A model generated the notes under the pieces. It had not been told where the DNA came from. It worked only from the letters and a program-made list of their open reading frames with translations, and searched no databases. 64,000 nucleotides of DNA from Sphingobacteriales bacterium (GTDB taxonomy: Bacteria > Bacteroidota > Bacteroidia > Chitinophagales > Chitinophagaceae), in NCBI GenBank assembly GCA_004144185.1, contig SEFP01000001.1, positions 62,001-126,000 on the forward strand. The letters run 5' to 3'. The translations under genes were made by a program, and so were the position numbers. Positions 26,244 to 35,958 of the stretch are shown piece after piece; the first letter of the stretch is position 1; every line of letters begins with the position of its first letter.

Positions 26244-27470
26244 TCAGAAGGAATACCCTACGCCTACGTTCAGGAATGTATTTTTAGGTTGATACGGCAA
26301 TGCATTGGGAGCCGGGTTAATAAGCAGTTGCGGGTTTTGGTCACCAGTCTGCAACAGCCGGACATCTGCTTTGATAGCCACGTTTGGAATGGGCAGATAC
26401 GTAATGCCGGCAATCAGATGTTGTTGCTTCAGAGTGCCGTCTACAATCCCTTCCGGAACAGACGGCAGCTGCGAGGCCAGATCCAGGGTTTCGTAGCGGG
26501 CAAACGGAATCAGCTGAGCACCTGCCTTGCGATGAAACAGCACATCATAGCCCACTTCAGCATAGGCTCCGTAGACAACTGAAGGCAGGTTACGGGCATA
26601 CGCGCCATTGATTGCGCCGGCGTCGGGCAACGAGATAGCCGCTCCCAGCGCCTTGGCTGAGAAGGCACCCGAATTGTATTGAATATCAGCTTCACCCAGC
26701 ACCACCGGCGCCCCCAGAGGGCCGCTTGGAAGCCCGAGCGAGTCAGCGCCCCGGCTGTTGAGACCGGTGGTACCGCCTACATAACCGGACACCTGAAACC
26801 TGAAATTCCGGAATGGATATTGCACCGAACCGGTGATAGCCAGATTGTTGGCCCAGGCAGTGCTGCCTTCCGCCCGCCCGTCCCGGATACCAGTTCCATG
26901 AGTAAACCGCGCATTGTCCAGTCCGTTTACGACGGCTACGGTGTACTGCAGCGGCACCTGTCCCAAGCTTCCATACAAGCCTACACCCAGTTCGCGCCAG
27001 GTGGCCGGAATCACCCAGGTTTCCACCAGTGGCCGCTCTACACCGTTGAAGTTTACCGGCAGGTGGTTCTCATTCAAAATCCCGATCCGTGGCAGGAACA
27101 ACCCGGCCACCAGATAATGGTGCCGGTTCAGGGTAAACTTGAGAAACGCTTGTTCCATAGCCAGCTCACCGCGCTGCTGCCCACCGCTCACCAAGGCATT
27201 TTCCAGCTCCATCTCCGAGAAAAAGGCAATGCGCTCATTAAACTGATGGCCTACAAACAGCACCACGCGCTCCAGCGTAGCCTTTGACTGCCGCAGGTTA
27301 AAATCGCGTTGATAGTAGGCACTGCCATAGCCGGAAAGCACCGTACGGCGGGTACTCAGCCCCTGATGAAGTGAGTCTTCATTGGTAATGATTTGCTGCG
27401 CCGGGGTGCGATACTGTGCGCGGGCATACAACGGCAGCATCAAAAGCGCAAAAAACAGGTAGCGGCACAT
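26244..27470 (-). CDS. Outer-membrane porin-like protein of the imelysin cluster
   Basis: A 408-residue outer-membrane protein with a signal peptide (LFFALLMLPLYARAQ) and a C-terminal aromatic beta-strand ending GVGYSF. Alternating hydrophobic strands throughout (for example HHYLVAGLFLPRIGI and AYAEVGYDVLFH) suggest a barrel of some 16 strands. It resembles the phosphate-selective-porin-like proteins of Bacteroidota. It is the first gene of a four-gene set with Rieske, imelysin and di-haem oxidoreductase genes downstream, so it may admit the metal or complex that the others handle. That role is inference. Ligand unknown. Confidence 0.75.
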   Translation of the reverse strand: MCRYLFFALLMLPLYARAQYRTPAQQIITNEDSLHQGLSTRRTVLSGYGSAYYQRDFNLRQSKATLERVVLFVGHQFNERIAFFSEMELENALVSGGQQRGELAMEQAFLKFTLNRHHYLVAGLFLPRIGILNENHLPVNFNGVERPLVETWVIPATWRELGVGLYGSLGQVPLQYTVAVVNGLDNARFTHGTGIRDGRAEGSTAWANNLAITGSVQYPFRNFRFQVSGYVGGTTGLNSRGADSLGLPSGPLGAPVVLGEADIQYNSGAFSAKALGAAISLPDAGAINGAYARNLPSVVYGAYAEVGYDVLFHRKAGAQLIPFARYETLDLASQLPSVPEGIVDGTLKQQHLIAGITYLPIPNVAIKADVRLLQTGDQNPQLLINPAPNALPYQPKNTFLNVGVGYSF

Positions 27471-27603
27471 GAAAACAGAAAGTCAATACCGAATCCACGT
27501 CCGGAACGACCAGACTCTTTTCGGGCGGGCAAAATTCTGCTTTGGTTTGTAGGATGTATTGCTAAAACGGGAAAACCTTAAAAATTCTTTCCGGAACCGT
27601 TCA

Positions 27604-29712
27604 TCAATCTACCTGCACCTCATTGGACAATACCCAATTCGTTTCACTACCATCGTCCAGAATCTGCTGCACCCGGTACTGGTATCGTCCTTTACCCACC
27701 AGTTGCTCATCCGTCCAGGTGTCGTTCCCCACGCCTAAACGCGCCACCGGCACGAATCCAACGCCGTTGTACGAGCGGGCAATCAACAACGCCGCTTTCC
27801 GGCTGCCGGCAGTATTCCAGCGAAGCGCTACGGTTCCTTTTTCAGCCGCTGCCCGCAGATTTTGCAGACCGGCGATTGGTACAGCCGGATGCATTTTTGC
27901 GGCCAGCGGAAACGCATACGCACTCATCAGTCCGGCACTGTCGGTAACCCGGATGCTGTACAGCCAGTCTTCACCAGGTCGGGCCGTCCGGTCGGTGTAT
28001 TCCAGTACAGCTTTATCAACGTCGGTCAGCTTTTGCCAGGCCTCATCCGGTGCCGTTGAAGCTTTCCGGAAAATGGTTTGCAGGGCCACATCCTCACTGG
28101 CACTCGGCTGCCAGCGCAGGGTCACCGCACTATCGGTAATGGCGTAACTCTCAATGACCACTTCTGCCGGCGCAATCCGGTCGGGACGGCGCATCCGGAC
28201 CGGCACTGACAACTCACTGTGATTGCCGTTGGCATCTACCGCGCTGATCTTGACGAATAAATCTTTGGTCAGCGTATTCAGCGTGGTCGTGAACCGATAC
28301 ACCGTATCTGCAATTGGCGCCTCCAGCAGCGGAATAAACGTATGCGTCGCATCGTTGGCGGTATACAACCGGAAGGCCCGGGCATCGCCGTCCTGCGGCA
28401 TCGGCCAGCGTACCGTAACGGCACCGGTCGTGTCTATAGCTCCCGACAGCCCTACCGGAACAGGCGGCGGAATCGTGTCGTACTCAAAATAGTACAACGG
28501 CAGACTTTGGGCCCGGTTGCCGGCCGTATCGTAGGCTACTACCTGATAATACGCACCGTTGGGCGCTTCATTGCGCACTACCGCGCTGGTTCCGGCAGGC
28601 GCAATGGTTCCGGATACCGATTGGTAACTGCCTTCGAGCGACGGCGAGGCCAACACTTCAAACCGGCTCAGATCTTTTGGGCGGTCACCAGTGGTCCAGC
28701 TGACCTGCAATCCCTGAGGCGACGGTTTGATTCCTTCGATCGCAATGGGCAACGAAAAACTCTGATCGATCCCCATGCCTGGAATCGTTCCGGAAGGGCC
28801 GGATTGCTCACTAAAGCCATTGATCCCTATGACCCGGTAGGTGTACGACTCGTAGTTGCGGGGAACCGAATCGCGGTAGGTGATCACTTCATCCGGCTTC
28901 ACAGCTACCGGACTCAGACTCATTTGCAGAAACGGACGCTTGTTGAGCCGCTGAAACTGGATCCCATCCCGGGACCGCTCAATCCAATACGCCGAGAACG
29001 GATTCAGCGGATTGTTGCGCCAGGAAAGGGTAACAGTTTTATCGCCGGAGGCCGCCTGCAAGCCAACAGGAGACTGCAGCCGCTGGTAGGGCGTAGCCAC
29101 GGCAAATGCCAAAGCCGTATCCTGTGGATAGCCCCCACCCGTTGGTCGCACCACAATCCGATAGGCATACCGGTGTCCCGGACGGATATCAGGATCGACA
29201 TAGCGCAATCCTAACGCCTGAGCCGCACGGGCCGAAAAATCGGCGGCCAGCAGCATAAATCCATAGCGGTTTTGAGCCTCATCGGCGCGCGCTTTAATCA
29301 GTCCGATAGGATTGGCCGCTTCGATTGGTTGCTCCAGGGTACCATACAACATGCCGGCAGCCGTCTTTAAATTTTCATCTTCTGGAACCTGTGCAATCAG
29401 TGCATTAAAAGCCGGTGCCGACAGCGGACGCAAGGGTTCTTTGTTGAGACGTACCCATTGCTCTGTAAGGACTTTATTAGACGCATCCAGCTCCACCCGC
29501 TCCAGATCGAAACCGGTTTCCTGCACAAAAGGCCAGGGATCCTGCGCCAACAGCGCCCAGCGCAGTACCATGCTGTCGCCCATATTCCGGACCCGAAGCA
29601 TGGCTTTGGCCTGGAGGCGAAACGGTTCCTCCACAGGTGTATTTCGTGCTACCTGAGCCTGTACCACAATGGTCAGCACCAGTGCCGCCAGTAGTGAGAG
29701 AATCTTTTTCAT
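27604..29712 (-). CDS. Exported fibronectin type III repeat protein
   Basis: A 702-residue exported protein with a signal peptide (LSLLAALVLTIVVQAQ). Several FN3-like repeats of about 95 residues fill residues 205-700, recognisable by the recurring SWRNNPLNPFSAYWIERS, VSWTTGDRPKDLSRFEVL, VRWPMPQDGDARAFRLY and LRWQPSASEDVALQTIF strands. No T9SS sorting domain or membrane anchor is seen, and it ends DGSETNWVLSNEVQVD. It is the last gene of a three-gene operon, 33 bp after the 2064-residue protein. It may bind that protein or the outer-membrane barrel at the cell surface. Function unknown. Confidence 0.8.
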   Translation of the reverse strand: MKKILSLLAALVLTIVVQAQVARNTPVEEPFRLQAKAMLRVRNMGDSMVLRWALLAQDPWPFVQETGFDLERVELDASNKVLTEQWVRLNKEPLRPLSAPAFNALIAQVPEDENLKTAAGMLYGTLEQPIEAANPIGLIKARADEAQNRYGFMLLAADFSARAAQALGLRYVDPDIRPGHRYAYRIVVRPTGGGYPQDTALAFAVATPYQRLQSPVGLQAASGDKTVTLSWRNNPLNPFSAYWIERSRDGIQFQRLNKRPFLQMSLSPVAVKPDEVITYRDSVPRNYESYTYRVIGINGFSEQSGPSGTIPGMGIDQSFSLPIAIEGIKPSPQGLQVSWTTGDRPKDLSRFEVLASPSLEGSYQSVSGTIAPAGTSAVVRNEAPNGAYYQVVAYDTAGNRAQSLPLYYFEYDTIPPPVPVGLSGAIDTTGAVTVRWPMPQDGDARAFRLYTANDATHTFIPLLEAPIADTVYRFTTTLNTLTKDLFVKISAVDANGNHSELSVPVRMRRPDRIAPAEVVIESYAITDSAVTLRWQPSASEDVALQTIFRKASTAPDEAWQKLTDVDKAVLEYTDRTARPGEDWLYSIRVTDSAGLMSAYAFPLAAKMHPAVPIAGLQNLRAAAEKGTVALRWNTAGSRKAALLIARSYNGVGFVPVARLGVGNDTWTDEQLVGKGRYQYRVQQILDDGSETNWVLSNEVQVD

Positions 29713-29745
29713 AAAAAAATAGTGTTCCGGAATGCGACCTTTTAG

Positions 29746-32700
29746 TTATTGCCCTTTCCCTTTCATGCCGCCCTTTTGCAGATTCAGGTTCACGCCCTGA
29801 TTTACGTTGACACCCTGTGTGACGCCTGCATTTTGCAGTTGTCCGTTGGTAACAACATTGGACATTTGTGAGGTTTGATTGCCGTACAGTCCCTGTGCCG
29901 CATTCCATCCGGCCTGATTGGCCTGGTTGGTCACTACATCATAGAGCTGACCGATGGCGATAAAATCGGACGGGCGACCCAGGTCTTTTTTAGCTCTGAT
30001 CTGGCCCATCACCTGATTGATGACATTGGTCGCGACGCCGCCTCCACCCGGCTGCGGCGGATCTTTGGGAGAACCAGCCTCCAACCGATTGTAACTGCGT
30101 TGCAGATACACCGGCTTCGCCAGTTGCTTGGAGCAGGCATCTTTCCCGGATGCATACGTGGTGTTCAGCGTTCCGGATTTGATTTCGGCATCCGTCAGAT
30201 CGGGCGCTTCATTGACCGTTTCCTCCTGCATCGCGTACTGTTGCAAGGGCCGGATTTTCATCTGCGCCGTATCGGCCGCCGAAAGTTTCAATACCTGCAT
30301 CACCGTTGCCTGCAATTGTGCCGCGTTCGCATCGCTGCTGGCATTGGTTCCGGAAGTGGTGTAACTATATTCAGAGAACGGCTCTTCCCCGGTCAGGTCG
30401 AGGTGATACGGCAGGATGCGCCAGTAGTTGAGCGTATCCATTGCGGCAGCCATCGCCGGTGAGATACCATTGCTGTAAAACAATCCGCCTCCGCCTGCTT
30501 TGGCTTCTTTTTTTGCTGCTGCCAGTTCGGCTGGTGTCAGCAGTTCTGCATCGGTCATGGCTTTGACCGTTGTACGAAGCATTGGGCCGTTTTGCAGTTG
30601 GGTAGCCGAGAGGTGACCGCCGGGACCGAAATAGGCACCGGCTGTTTTGAGCGCCGCTTCTTTGTCGGCCGCAGTAGCATACTTGCTGACGCTAAACACG
30701 TTGGTATAGATCGGCAGGAAATTCGACGGCGTTTTTAACGCGTTTTCCACCGCACTTGAACCGTCTTGTGGCGCTGGTTTTGATCCGGCGTCCGGCCAGT
30801 TCCAGCAATATTGCATGGCATAGACTGAACCTGCCTTCAGTCCGTTTGGCGTAGCCGTCTGAATACTCAGTCCGCCCCAGTAGGTTGTAGGACTGGTCGC
30901 CGCGTCGAGCACCTGAACCGGCGTACCCGGACTGGTCAGATTCACCAGACGCACTTTGAGTACCGCAGTTTTACAGGAAGCGGCCGGAATACCCCAGTAG
31001 CACGGTTCCAGCGTATTGGTATTCAAACTAATACTGGGTTTCAAAGTGGCCCCGTACATATCTTTTTCACCCAGGTGCGCAAAGCGCTCACCATACGCCG
31101 GCCACGCATTCTGCACCAGGTTTTTGGTTCCTGTTTTGGTAGCCAGCTGCCCTTCCGACGTGATTCCGGACGTGTAGGTGTATTTGACCTCTTTGGTCTG
31201 CTCGAAGACTTGTCCGCCTTCGCGGGCCAGTGCCCACTTCACCGGACTGCCGGGCTGGCCGTTGTTGTAGTTCTGGTTTTCATACAAGCGGGCGGTGATT
31301 TTAAGCCGGGCTTCCGTCAACGGTACGGGCAGACTGTACGGGTACACCAGCATTGTATTGCTTTTCGGCGGTGCACTGTATTCATTGGTATATACGGTTG
31401 TTTGCTGACCAATCTTTTCGGTGCTTCCGGGTGCTTTGACGAAGTAGTCGATCCGGGCACCTTCGTTTTTATCCGAACCGCCCTGTTGGGTGTATTTAAA
31501 ATCAAAATCAGCCGGATTCACCTGACGGGCAAAAACGAACTGCCGTTTTTTGGCAATGCTTCCATCCGCATTCATATCCGACAGCGTAAACGGGGCCAGT
31601 CCTTTGAAGGTAAACTTGATCTGCGGCTTGGTAGCCAGTGGTACATCTGTACTGCCGTCATCGGGCATCACGCTGTTGATCAGTTCCACATTGGCCAGCG
31701 CGGAGCTCGACAAATCGCATTGCGGTTTGCTGCCCAGTTTAAAGCCGATGTTGAATGAGCCGCTGACGGCGCCATCCAGCACGCTGTAATAGCCGCCGGC
31801 TTCTCCGTTCAGGAAGGTCGTATTGGGTAATCCACCGCTGAGGACCGCTGCAATTCCGGCGCTGACAAATTCCTGCTGAAACGTAGCACCCAGAAATTTA
31901 ACCCGCACGCCCAACGCCGCGGCCAGTCCGGCATAGGCTTGTGCAGAAGCATACCAGCCATTGAGCCCGATACTGGGACAGGTGCTGGCGTAATTGCGCA
32001 GCATGGCATCGAATCCATAGCCACCATCTGCTTTGACATAGATAATGGCGATGGTCTGGTCCAGATGAAACTCCTGGCTGGCGCCAAACAGAATGGACGG
32101 TTTGGTTCCGGAAGCGGCACTGGCTTTTTCGCTGAAGTCGGCCTTCATGCTATTGAGTTCCCCCTGTGCAGCGGCATCATCGACTTTATTATCGCCGCCG
32201 CCTTTGCTTTTCGCCAGAATGTCGGTGATGTATTTCGGTACCGGTGGCATGTTCAGCGGCATATCGTAGTTGCCCACGGCAAAGTAGCCTTCCGCTTTAG
32301 CCAGTCCGCTGAGCAGCTCAATGTAAGCGGCATCCGGCCGGGGCGTGCCTTTCGGCAACTGCGCATCGGCCAGGGTCCGGGCGCGGCCCAGCTTCACGTG
32401 CCACAACGGATCGTCGGGACGTTCAAAGTGCATTTTCAACGGCACGCTGATCGCGAAAAGTGGGTTCCCGGCTTTTACCTGCGCGCTGGCATCGAAGATG
32501 GTGTTGACCACTTTGGTGCCTTGACGGATCCACTGGACCGAAGCTGCTACGCTGGCATCCAGAATCCCTTTATCATTCGCATCCGGAATGTAATGCCCGT
32601 TTCCATTGACAGCAAACGACGCCAGTCCTCCGCTGTTGGTAAACGCCAGATCGAAACCCGCATCGCAGGTCAGAATCCGGTCGGCCTGCAACCCGAAATA

Positions 32701-35700
32701 CGCGCTGGCTTTGATGCCCAGAGCTACATCCGCCTTCGGTATATAGGTGATTCCGGAAACGGATGCACCGACTGCGGGCGTTCCGGACGTATCTGGTGCC
32801 GTGTTGCTTTTGAGCGGTGCTTTTTTAGCGGCGGCATAGTCGGTTGAAAGATCTTTAGACCGCTGCATATGGTAGTAGGCGCCTCCGGAAAAGCCACAAA
32901 GCTTCGTTCCCGGAAACAGCGGAATACCGGTGCCGATCGGGAAGCGCAGGGATGCATCTACATACCAGTAATCAAGATCGGCTCCATTTTGAGCTACCGT
33001 ACCGAATTGCACGGTGCTGCCCACCTTGAAACCGGGCGGAAATTTTACCGCAATATTGCCTTTAAAGCCATTGCCATACGTAGTGTTGTCGCGGTAAAAC
33101 GCAATCCCGCCACTCAGGCCGATGCCACAGATATCGGCGTCTTTCAGCTGGATCTGATCCAGCAGCACAGTGGGAGTACCCAATTTAAACCGACCGTTTT
33201 CGAAGCTCAGCGGCGTCGCCAGCGTCAGGGCCGTGCTGGCTTTGGGCAGGGCACTGATTTTAGACAGTTCCAGGTTACCGCCAAAGCGGAAATTTACATT
33301 CGCGGCCGCCTTTTTTCCGGAAAGTTGCGGCTGGGCCGACAAGCCAATATTCGTGAGCGTGAATTTGAATCCGGCAAAGGATTTTTCCGGAGAGGCAAAA
33401 CCGAAATGGGTATTGCCGGGATTGAAATACGGCGCCTGCGAACTGATCGTCAGGCTGTCGATTTTGACTGCGGTAAAGGAGATTTTTGGAACGCCATCGA
33501 TTTTGGCATCAATAGAGATATCGCCGTTGATGCGGGCCAGCGCCAGCAGATCGCTGTTGGTATAACTGACCTTGATGTAGGACGACGGAGCAATTTTGGC
33601 TTTGGCAACCCACAGTTTAAACGACACATCGTTTTTGGGCTGCACCACAAATTGAAAATCGGTGACACTGCCGTTTGCGCTTTTTTTGCTGGTGAGCGTG
33701 CAGGTATACTCCAGCTGTGCGCCGCTGCTGTGCTCGCTTACCGGCAACTCTACCCGGCCATACAATCCACCGCTGTCGAAGCTGTTTTTGGTGATCTGCA
33801 ACTGAAACTTATCTACCGAGAAGTACCATCCGTCGAGGGTCCCATCATCAAGACTCAGAATATTCTGGGCATTGCACTTGGCGGTAATGCCGTTTTTATC
33901 TACAATCAGATTGCTGACGGTGGCCGTCACCCGGTTGGGATTCTTCACACTTTTGACAAATGGCGGCAGCGAGACCCCGATGCTTTCCATGAAGAAGCCA
34001 GTCCAGCCCACGCCTTCATTGCTGATTAGTGCACCCGGTAGCGTCGTTGGATTGGCGATACTGCTGTGGTCATAGAACGCAGTAGTGCCTTCGAAGCGCA
34101 TGGAGGTATCATTGGGCCGGCAAAACGCCGGCAGTTTCAGCGTGGCAATCCAGTTGTCCCAGCCTTGCGCGGTTTTGAATTTCAGATCGGCCTTTACTGT
34201 ATCGGTCGTAGGTGTGACGATCGTGGTTTTGTCGAACAGGTACTGACCATTGAGTTGAAGGGCTTTGATCCCGTCATTTTTATCCCAGAGCGCATAGGTA
34301 CCGGTAGTGGTATCGGCCGAACCGTTTTTCAACAGTGGTGCTTTCAGCCGGATCGTTCCTTTCCCTTTGCCCAGTCCCAGACTGATGTCCTGCCCCAGCG
34401 CAAGCGTAGCGGAGCCGCACAAATCGGTCGAATTGAAACAGACGTCAATCGCTTTGAGCATAAAGGCATTTTCCTGGCCGCCATCGAGTACGTCTACGAC
34501 GGTCACTGCATCAAACACCGCCTGGGTAGCATCCATTCGAAGGCCGGTAATAGCGACCACCTGATTTTTTCCGGAAATGACTTTTGCAATCCCGATAGGC
34601 AACCGGTAGCTGGGCTGGAGGTTGACGCTTCCGGATGAGATCAGTTGCTTGGCTGCATTTTTGGCAAACCATTTCCCGAAGGCGAGCCATTGAGACGGTT
34701 GATTTGGAATACGGTGGCCTTGTCCGTCCGCATCCGGAAGAATGCTGGGATCGGTCAGTCCATCTTCGGCGGCCAGACCTGCAAAAGCGACGTTTCCGCC
34801 ATCGATCTGTACGTTTTCAAACCGGATTTGCACCGGTGGTATTTTTCCGGAAGGCGCTACCGGGAACGGAATCGTTCCGGTACCACTGAATGATTTTCCG
34901 TCTGCATTGGGCTTCACCGTCAGGATGCTGACCGTTTGTCCGGCCATTTTAAATGTGTTACCGGCCTTCAGCGAAGCTGGCGACTGGGCAGTCTTGGTTC
35001 CGGACAGCGTTGCTTTACAGGTACAGTTAGCCGACAAGGCCCCGATAGGACCGGTTGCCGCAGCGGTCGTATCGGCAACCGGTGTATTGGGTTTCATCCG
35101 GTACGTAAAAGCTACCGGATCGCTCAATCCGTCGTTCCGGATGTTGAGGTTGGTGCCATGCGCCCGTACCTGGAGCACATAGGTTTTACCAGTATCCAGC
35201 AACAATCCGCTCGTTGGGTCGATGAGCAGAGTCGGCGTCAGCAGATCGGTTCGCTGAAACTTGACTGGTAGCGCACCTTGTCCGGACTGCAAAGCGGCTT
35301 CTTCCGGATTCACGCCGTTGGGCACTTCAATAAGTTTCAGATCATACCGTACCCCCGGAGCATTGGGTACCGGCGTCCAGTTGACCGGGATCGTTGCCTG
35401 TACCAGCGGATTGACCGGACTGATGATCTGACCCGGCATCGGGTTGACGATCCGGGGCTGTTCCAGTAGCTGGATATTGAGCACCTGGCAGCCTTGTCCG
35501 ATCTGTTGATCCGTTGTATAATCATAGCAATAGACGCAGAACTGATAAATGCCTTCCGGAAGGACCTGCGACTGAAAAAGACCATTTTTATCGATTCCCG
35601 TTACATCGACATCACCTCCGTTCATACCTGCATACAACACACTGCTGTTGGGTCCGGAAAACGTGTTGAGTCCGGCATTGAGTGCAATAGGCTGCGCCGG

Positions 35701-35940
35701 TTTGAACGCCGGATTTTCAATGACGATACCATTGTCGGTGCGGCGGATGGAGGCCCGGAAGTACACCTGCCGGGCAGTGGGTGTAATGGCATTGAGTGTA
35801 AGCCGGTCGGCTGAATTGCCGAAGAAATCGGAGATCAGCGCACCGGGCTTGCCGTCGACCAGCAGTTGCACCGTAACCTGTGCCTGTACCAGCTGGCCGG
35901 TGCCGAGCACCAGTAGGATTAAAAGGAAAATCTTTTTCAT
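29746..35940 (-). CDS. Giant exported TANFOR-like protein (2064 residues)
   Basis: A 2064-residue protein with a signal peptide (FLLILLVLGTGQLVQAQ). The first 220 residues match the pattern I associate with the TANFOR domain of Bacteroidota: LPEGIYQFCVYCYDYTT, a second cysteine in GQGCQVLNI, then PRIVNPMPGQIISPVNPLVQ and a WTPVPNAPGVRYDLKL beta-sandwich. The rest is a long series of beta-rich segments, Lys/Gly/Thr-rich, with no transmembrane part and no T9SS tail; the end is Asn/Gln/Gly-rich (NQGVNLNLQKGGMKGKGQ). The gene follows an outer-membrane barrel gene (18 bp) and precedes the FN3 protein (33 bp). It is likely a surface or periplasmic structural protein. No enzymatic motif was seen. 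Domain name is from memory of the family; function is unknown. Confidence 0.7.
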   Translation of the reverse strand: MKKIFLLILLVLGTGQLVQAQVTVQLLVDGKPGALISDFFGNSADRLTLNAITPTARQVYFRASIRRTDNGIVIENPAFKPAQPIALNAGLNTFSGPNSSVLYAGMNGGDVDVTGIDKNGLFQSQVLPEGIYQFCVYCYDYTTDQQIGQGCQVLNIQLLEQPRIVNPMPGQIISPVNPLVQATIPVNWTPVPNAPGVRYDLKLIEVPNGVNPEEAALQSGQGALPVKFQRTDLLTPTLLIDPTSGLLLDTGKTYVLQVRAHGTNLNIRNDGLSDPVAFTYRMKPNTPVADTTAAATGPIGALSANCTCKATLSGTKTAQSPASLKAGNTFKMAGQTVSILTVKPNADGKSFSGTGTIPFPVAPSGKIPPVQIRFENVQIDGGNVAFAGLAAEDGLTDPSILPDADGQGHRIPNQPSQWLAFGKWFAKNAAKQLISSGSVNLQPSYRLPIGIAKVISGKNQVVAITGLRMDATQAVFDAVTVVDVLDGGQENAFMLKAIDVCFNSTDLCGSATLALGQDISLGLGKGKGTIRLKAPLLKNGSADTTTGTYALWDKNDGIKALQLNGQYLFDKTTIVTPTTDTVKADLKFKTAQGWDNWIATLKLPAFCRPNDTSMRFEGTTAFYDHSSIANPTTLPGALISNEGVGWTGFFMESIGVSLPPFVKSVKNPNRVTATVSNLIVDKNGITAKCNAQNILSLDDGTLDGWYFSVDKFQLQITKNSFDSGGLYGRVELPVSEHSSGAQLEYTCTLTSKKSANGSVTDFQFVVQPKNDVSFKLWVAKAKIAPSSYIKVSYTNSDLLALARINGDISIDAKIDGVPKISFTAVKIDSLTISSQAPYFNPGNTHFGFASPEKSFAGFKFTLTNIGLSAQPQLSGKKAAANVNFRFGGNLELSKISALPKASTALTLATPLSFENGRFKLGTPTVLLDQIQLKDADICGIGLSGGIAFYRDNTTYGNGFKGNIAVKFPPGFKVGSTVQFGTVAQNGADLDYWYVDASLRFPIGTGIPLFPGTKLCGFSGGAYYHMQRSKDLSTDYAAAKKAPLKSNTAPDTSGTPAVGASVSGITYIPKADVALGIKASAYFGLQADRILTCDAGFDLAFTNSGGLASFAVNGNGHYIPDANDKGILDASVAASVQWIRQGTKVVNTIFDASAQVKAGNPLFAISVPLKMHFERPDDPLWHVKLGRARTLADAQLPKGTPRPDAAYIELLSGLAKAEGYFAVGNYDMPLNMPPVPKYITDILAKSKGGGDNKVDDAAAQGELNSMKADFSEKASAASGTKPSILFGASQEFHLDQTIAIIYVKADGGYGFDAMLRNYASTCPSIGLNGWYASAQAYAGLAAALGVRVKFLGATFQQEFVSAGIAAVLSGGLPNTTFLNGEAGGYYSVLDGAVSGSFNIGFKLGSKPQCDLSSSALANVELINSVMPDDGSTDVPLATKPQIKFTFKGLAPFTLSDMNADGSIAKKRQFVFARQVNPADFDFKYTQQGGSDKNEGARIDYFVKAPGSTEKIGQQTTVYTNEYSAPPKSNTMLVYPYSLPVPLTEARLKITARLYENQNYNNGQPGSPVKWALAREGGQVFEQTKEVKYTYTSGITSEGQLATKTGTKNLVQNAWPAYGERFAHLGEKDMYGATLKPSISLNTNTLEPCYWGIPAASCKTAVLKVRLVNLTSPGTPVQVLDAATSPTTYWGGLSIQTATPNGLKAGSVYAMQYCWNWPDAGSKPAPQDGSSAVENALKTPSNFLPIYTNVFSVSKYATAADKEAALKTAGAYFGPGGHLSATQLQNGPMLRTTVKAMTDAELLTPAELAAAKKEAKAGGGGLFYSNGISPAMAAAMDTLNYWRILPYHLDLTGEEPFSEYSYTTSGTNASSDANAAQLQATVMQVLKLSAADTAQMKIRPLQQYAMQEETVNEAPDLTDAEIKSGTLNTTYASGKDACSKQLAKPVYLQRSYNRLEAGSPKDPPQPGGGGVATNVINQVMGQIRAKKDLGRPSDFIAIGQLYDVVTNQANQAGWNAAQGLYGNQTSQMSNVVTNGQLQNAGVTQGVNVNQGVNLNLQKGGMKGKGQ

Positions 35941-35958
35941 AGCAAACCGGTTTCGGTA

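Noticed and set aside
32869-34029. 386-codon open frame opposite the giant exported protein
   Set aside because: Antisense shadow of the long beta-rich gene; no signal peptide or domain.
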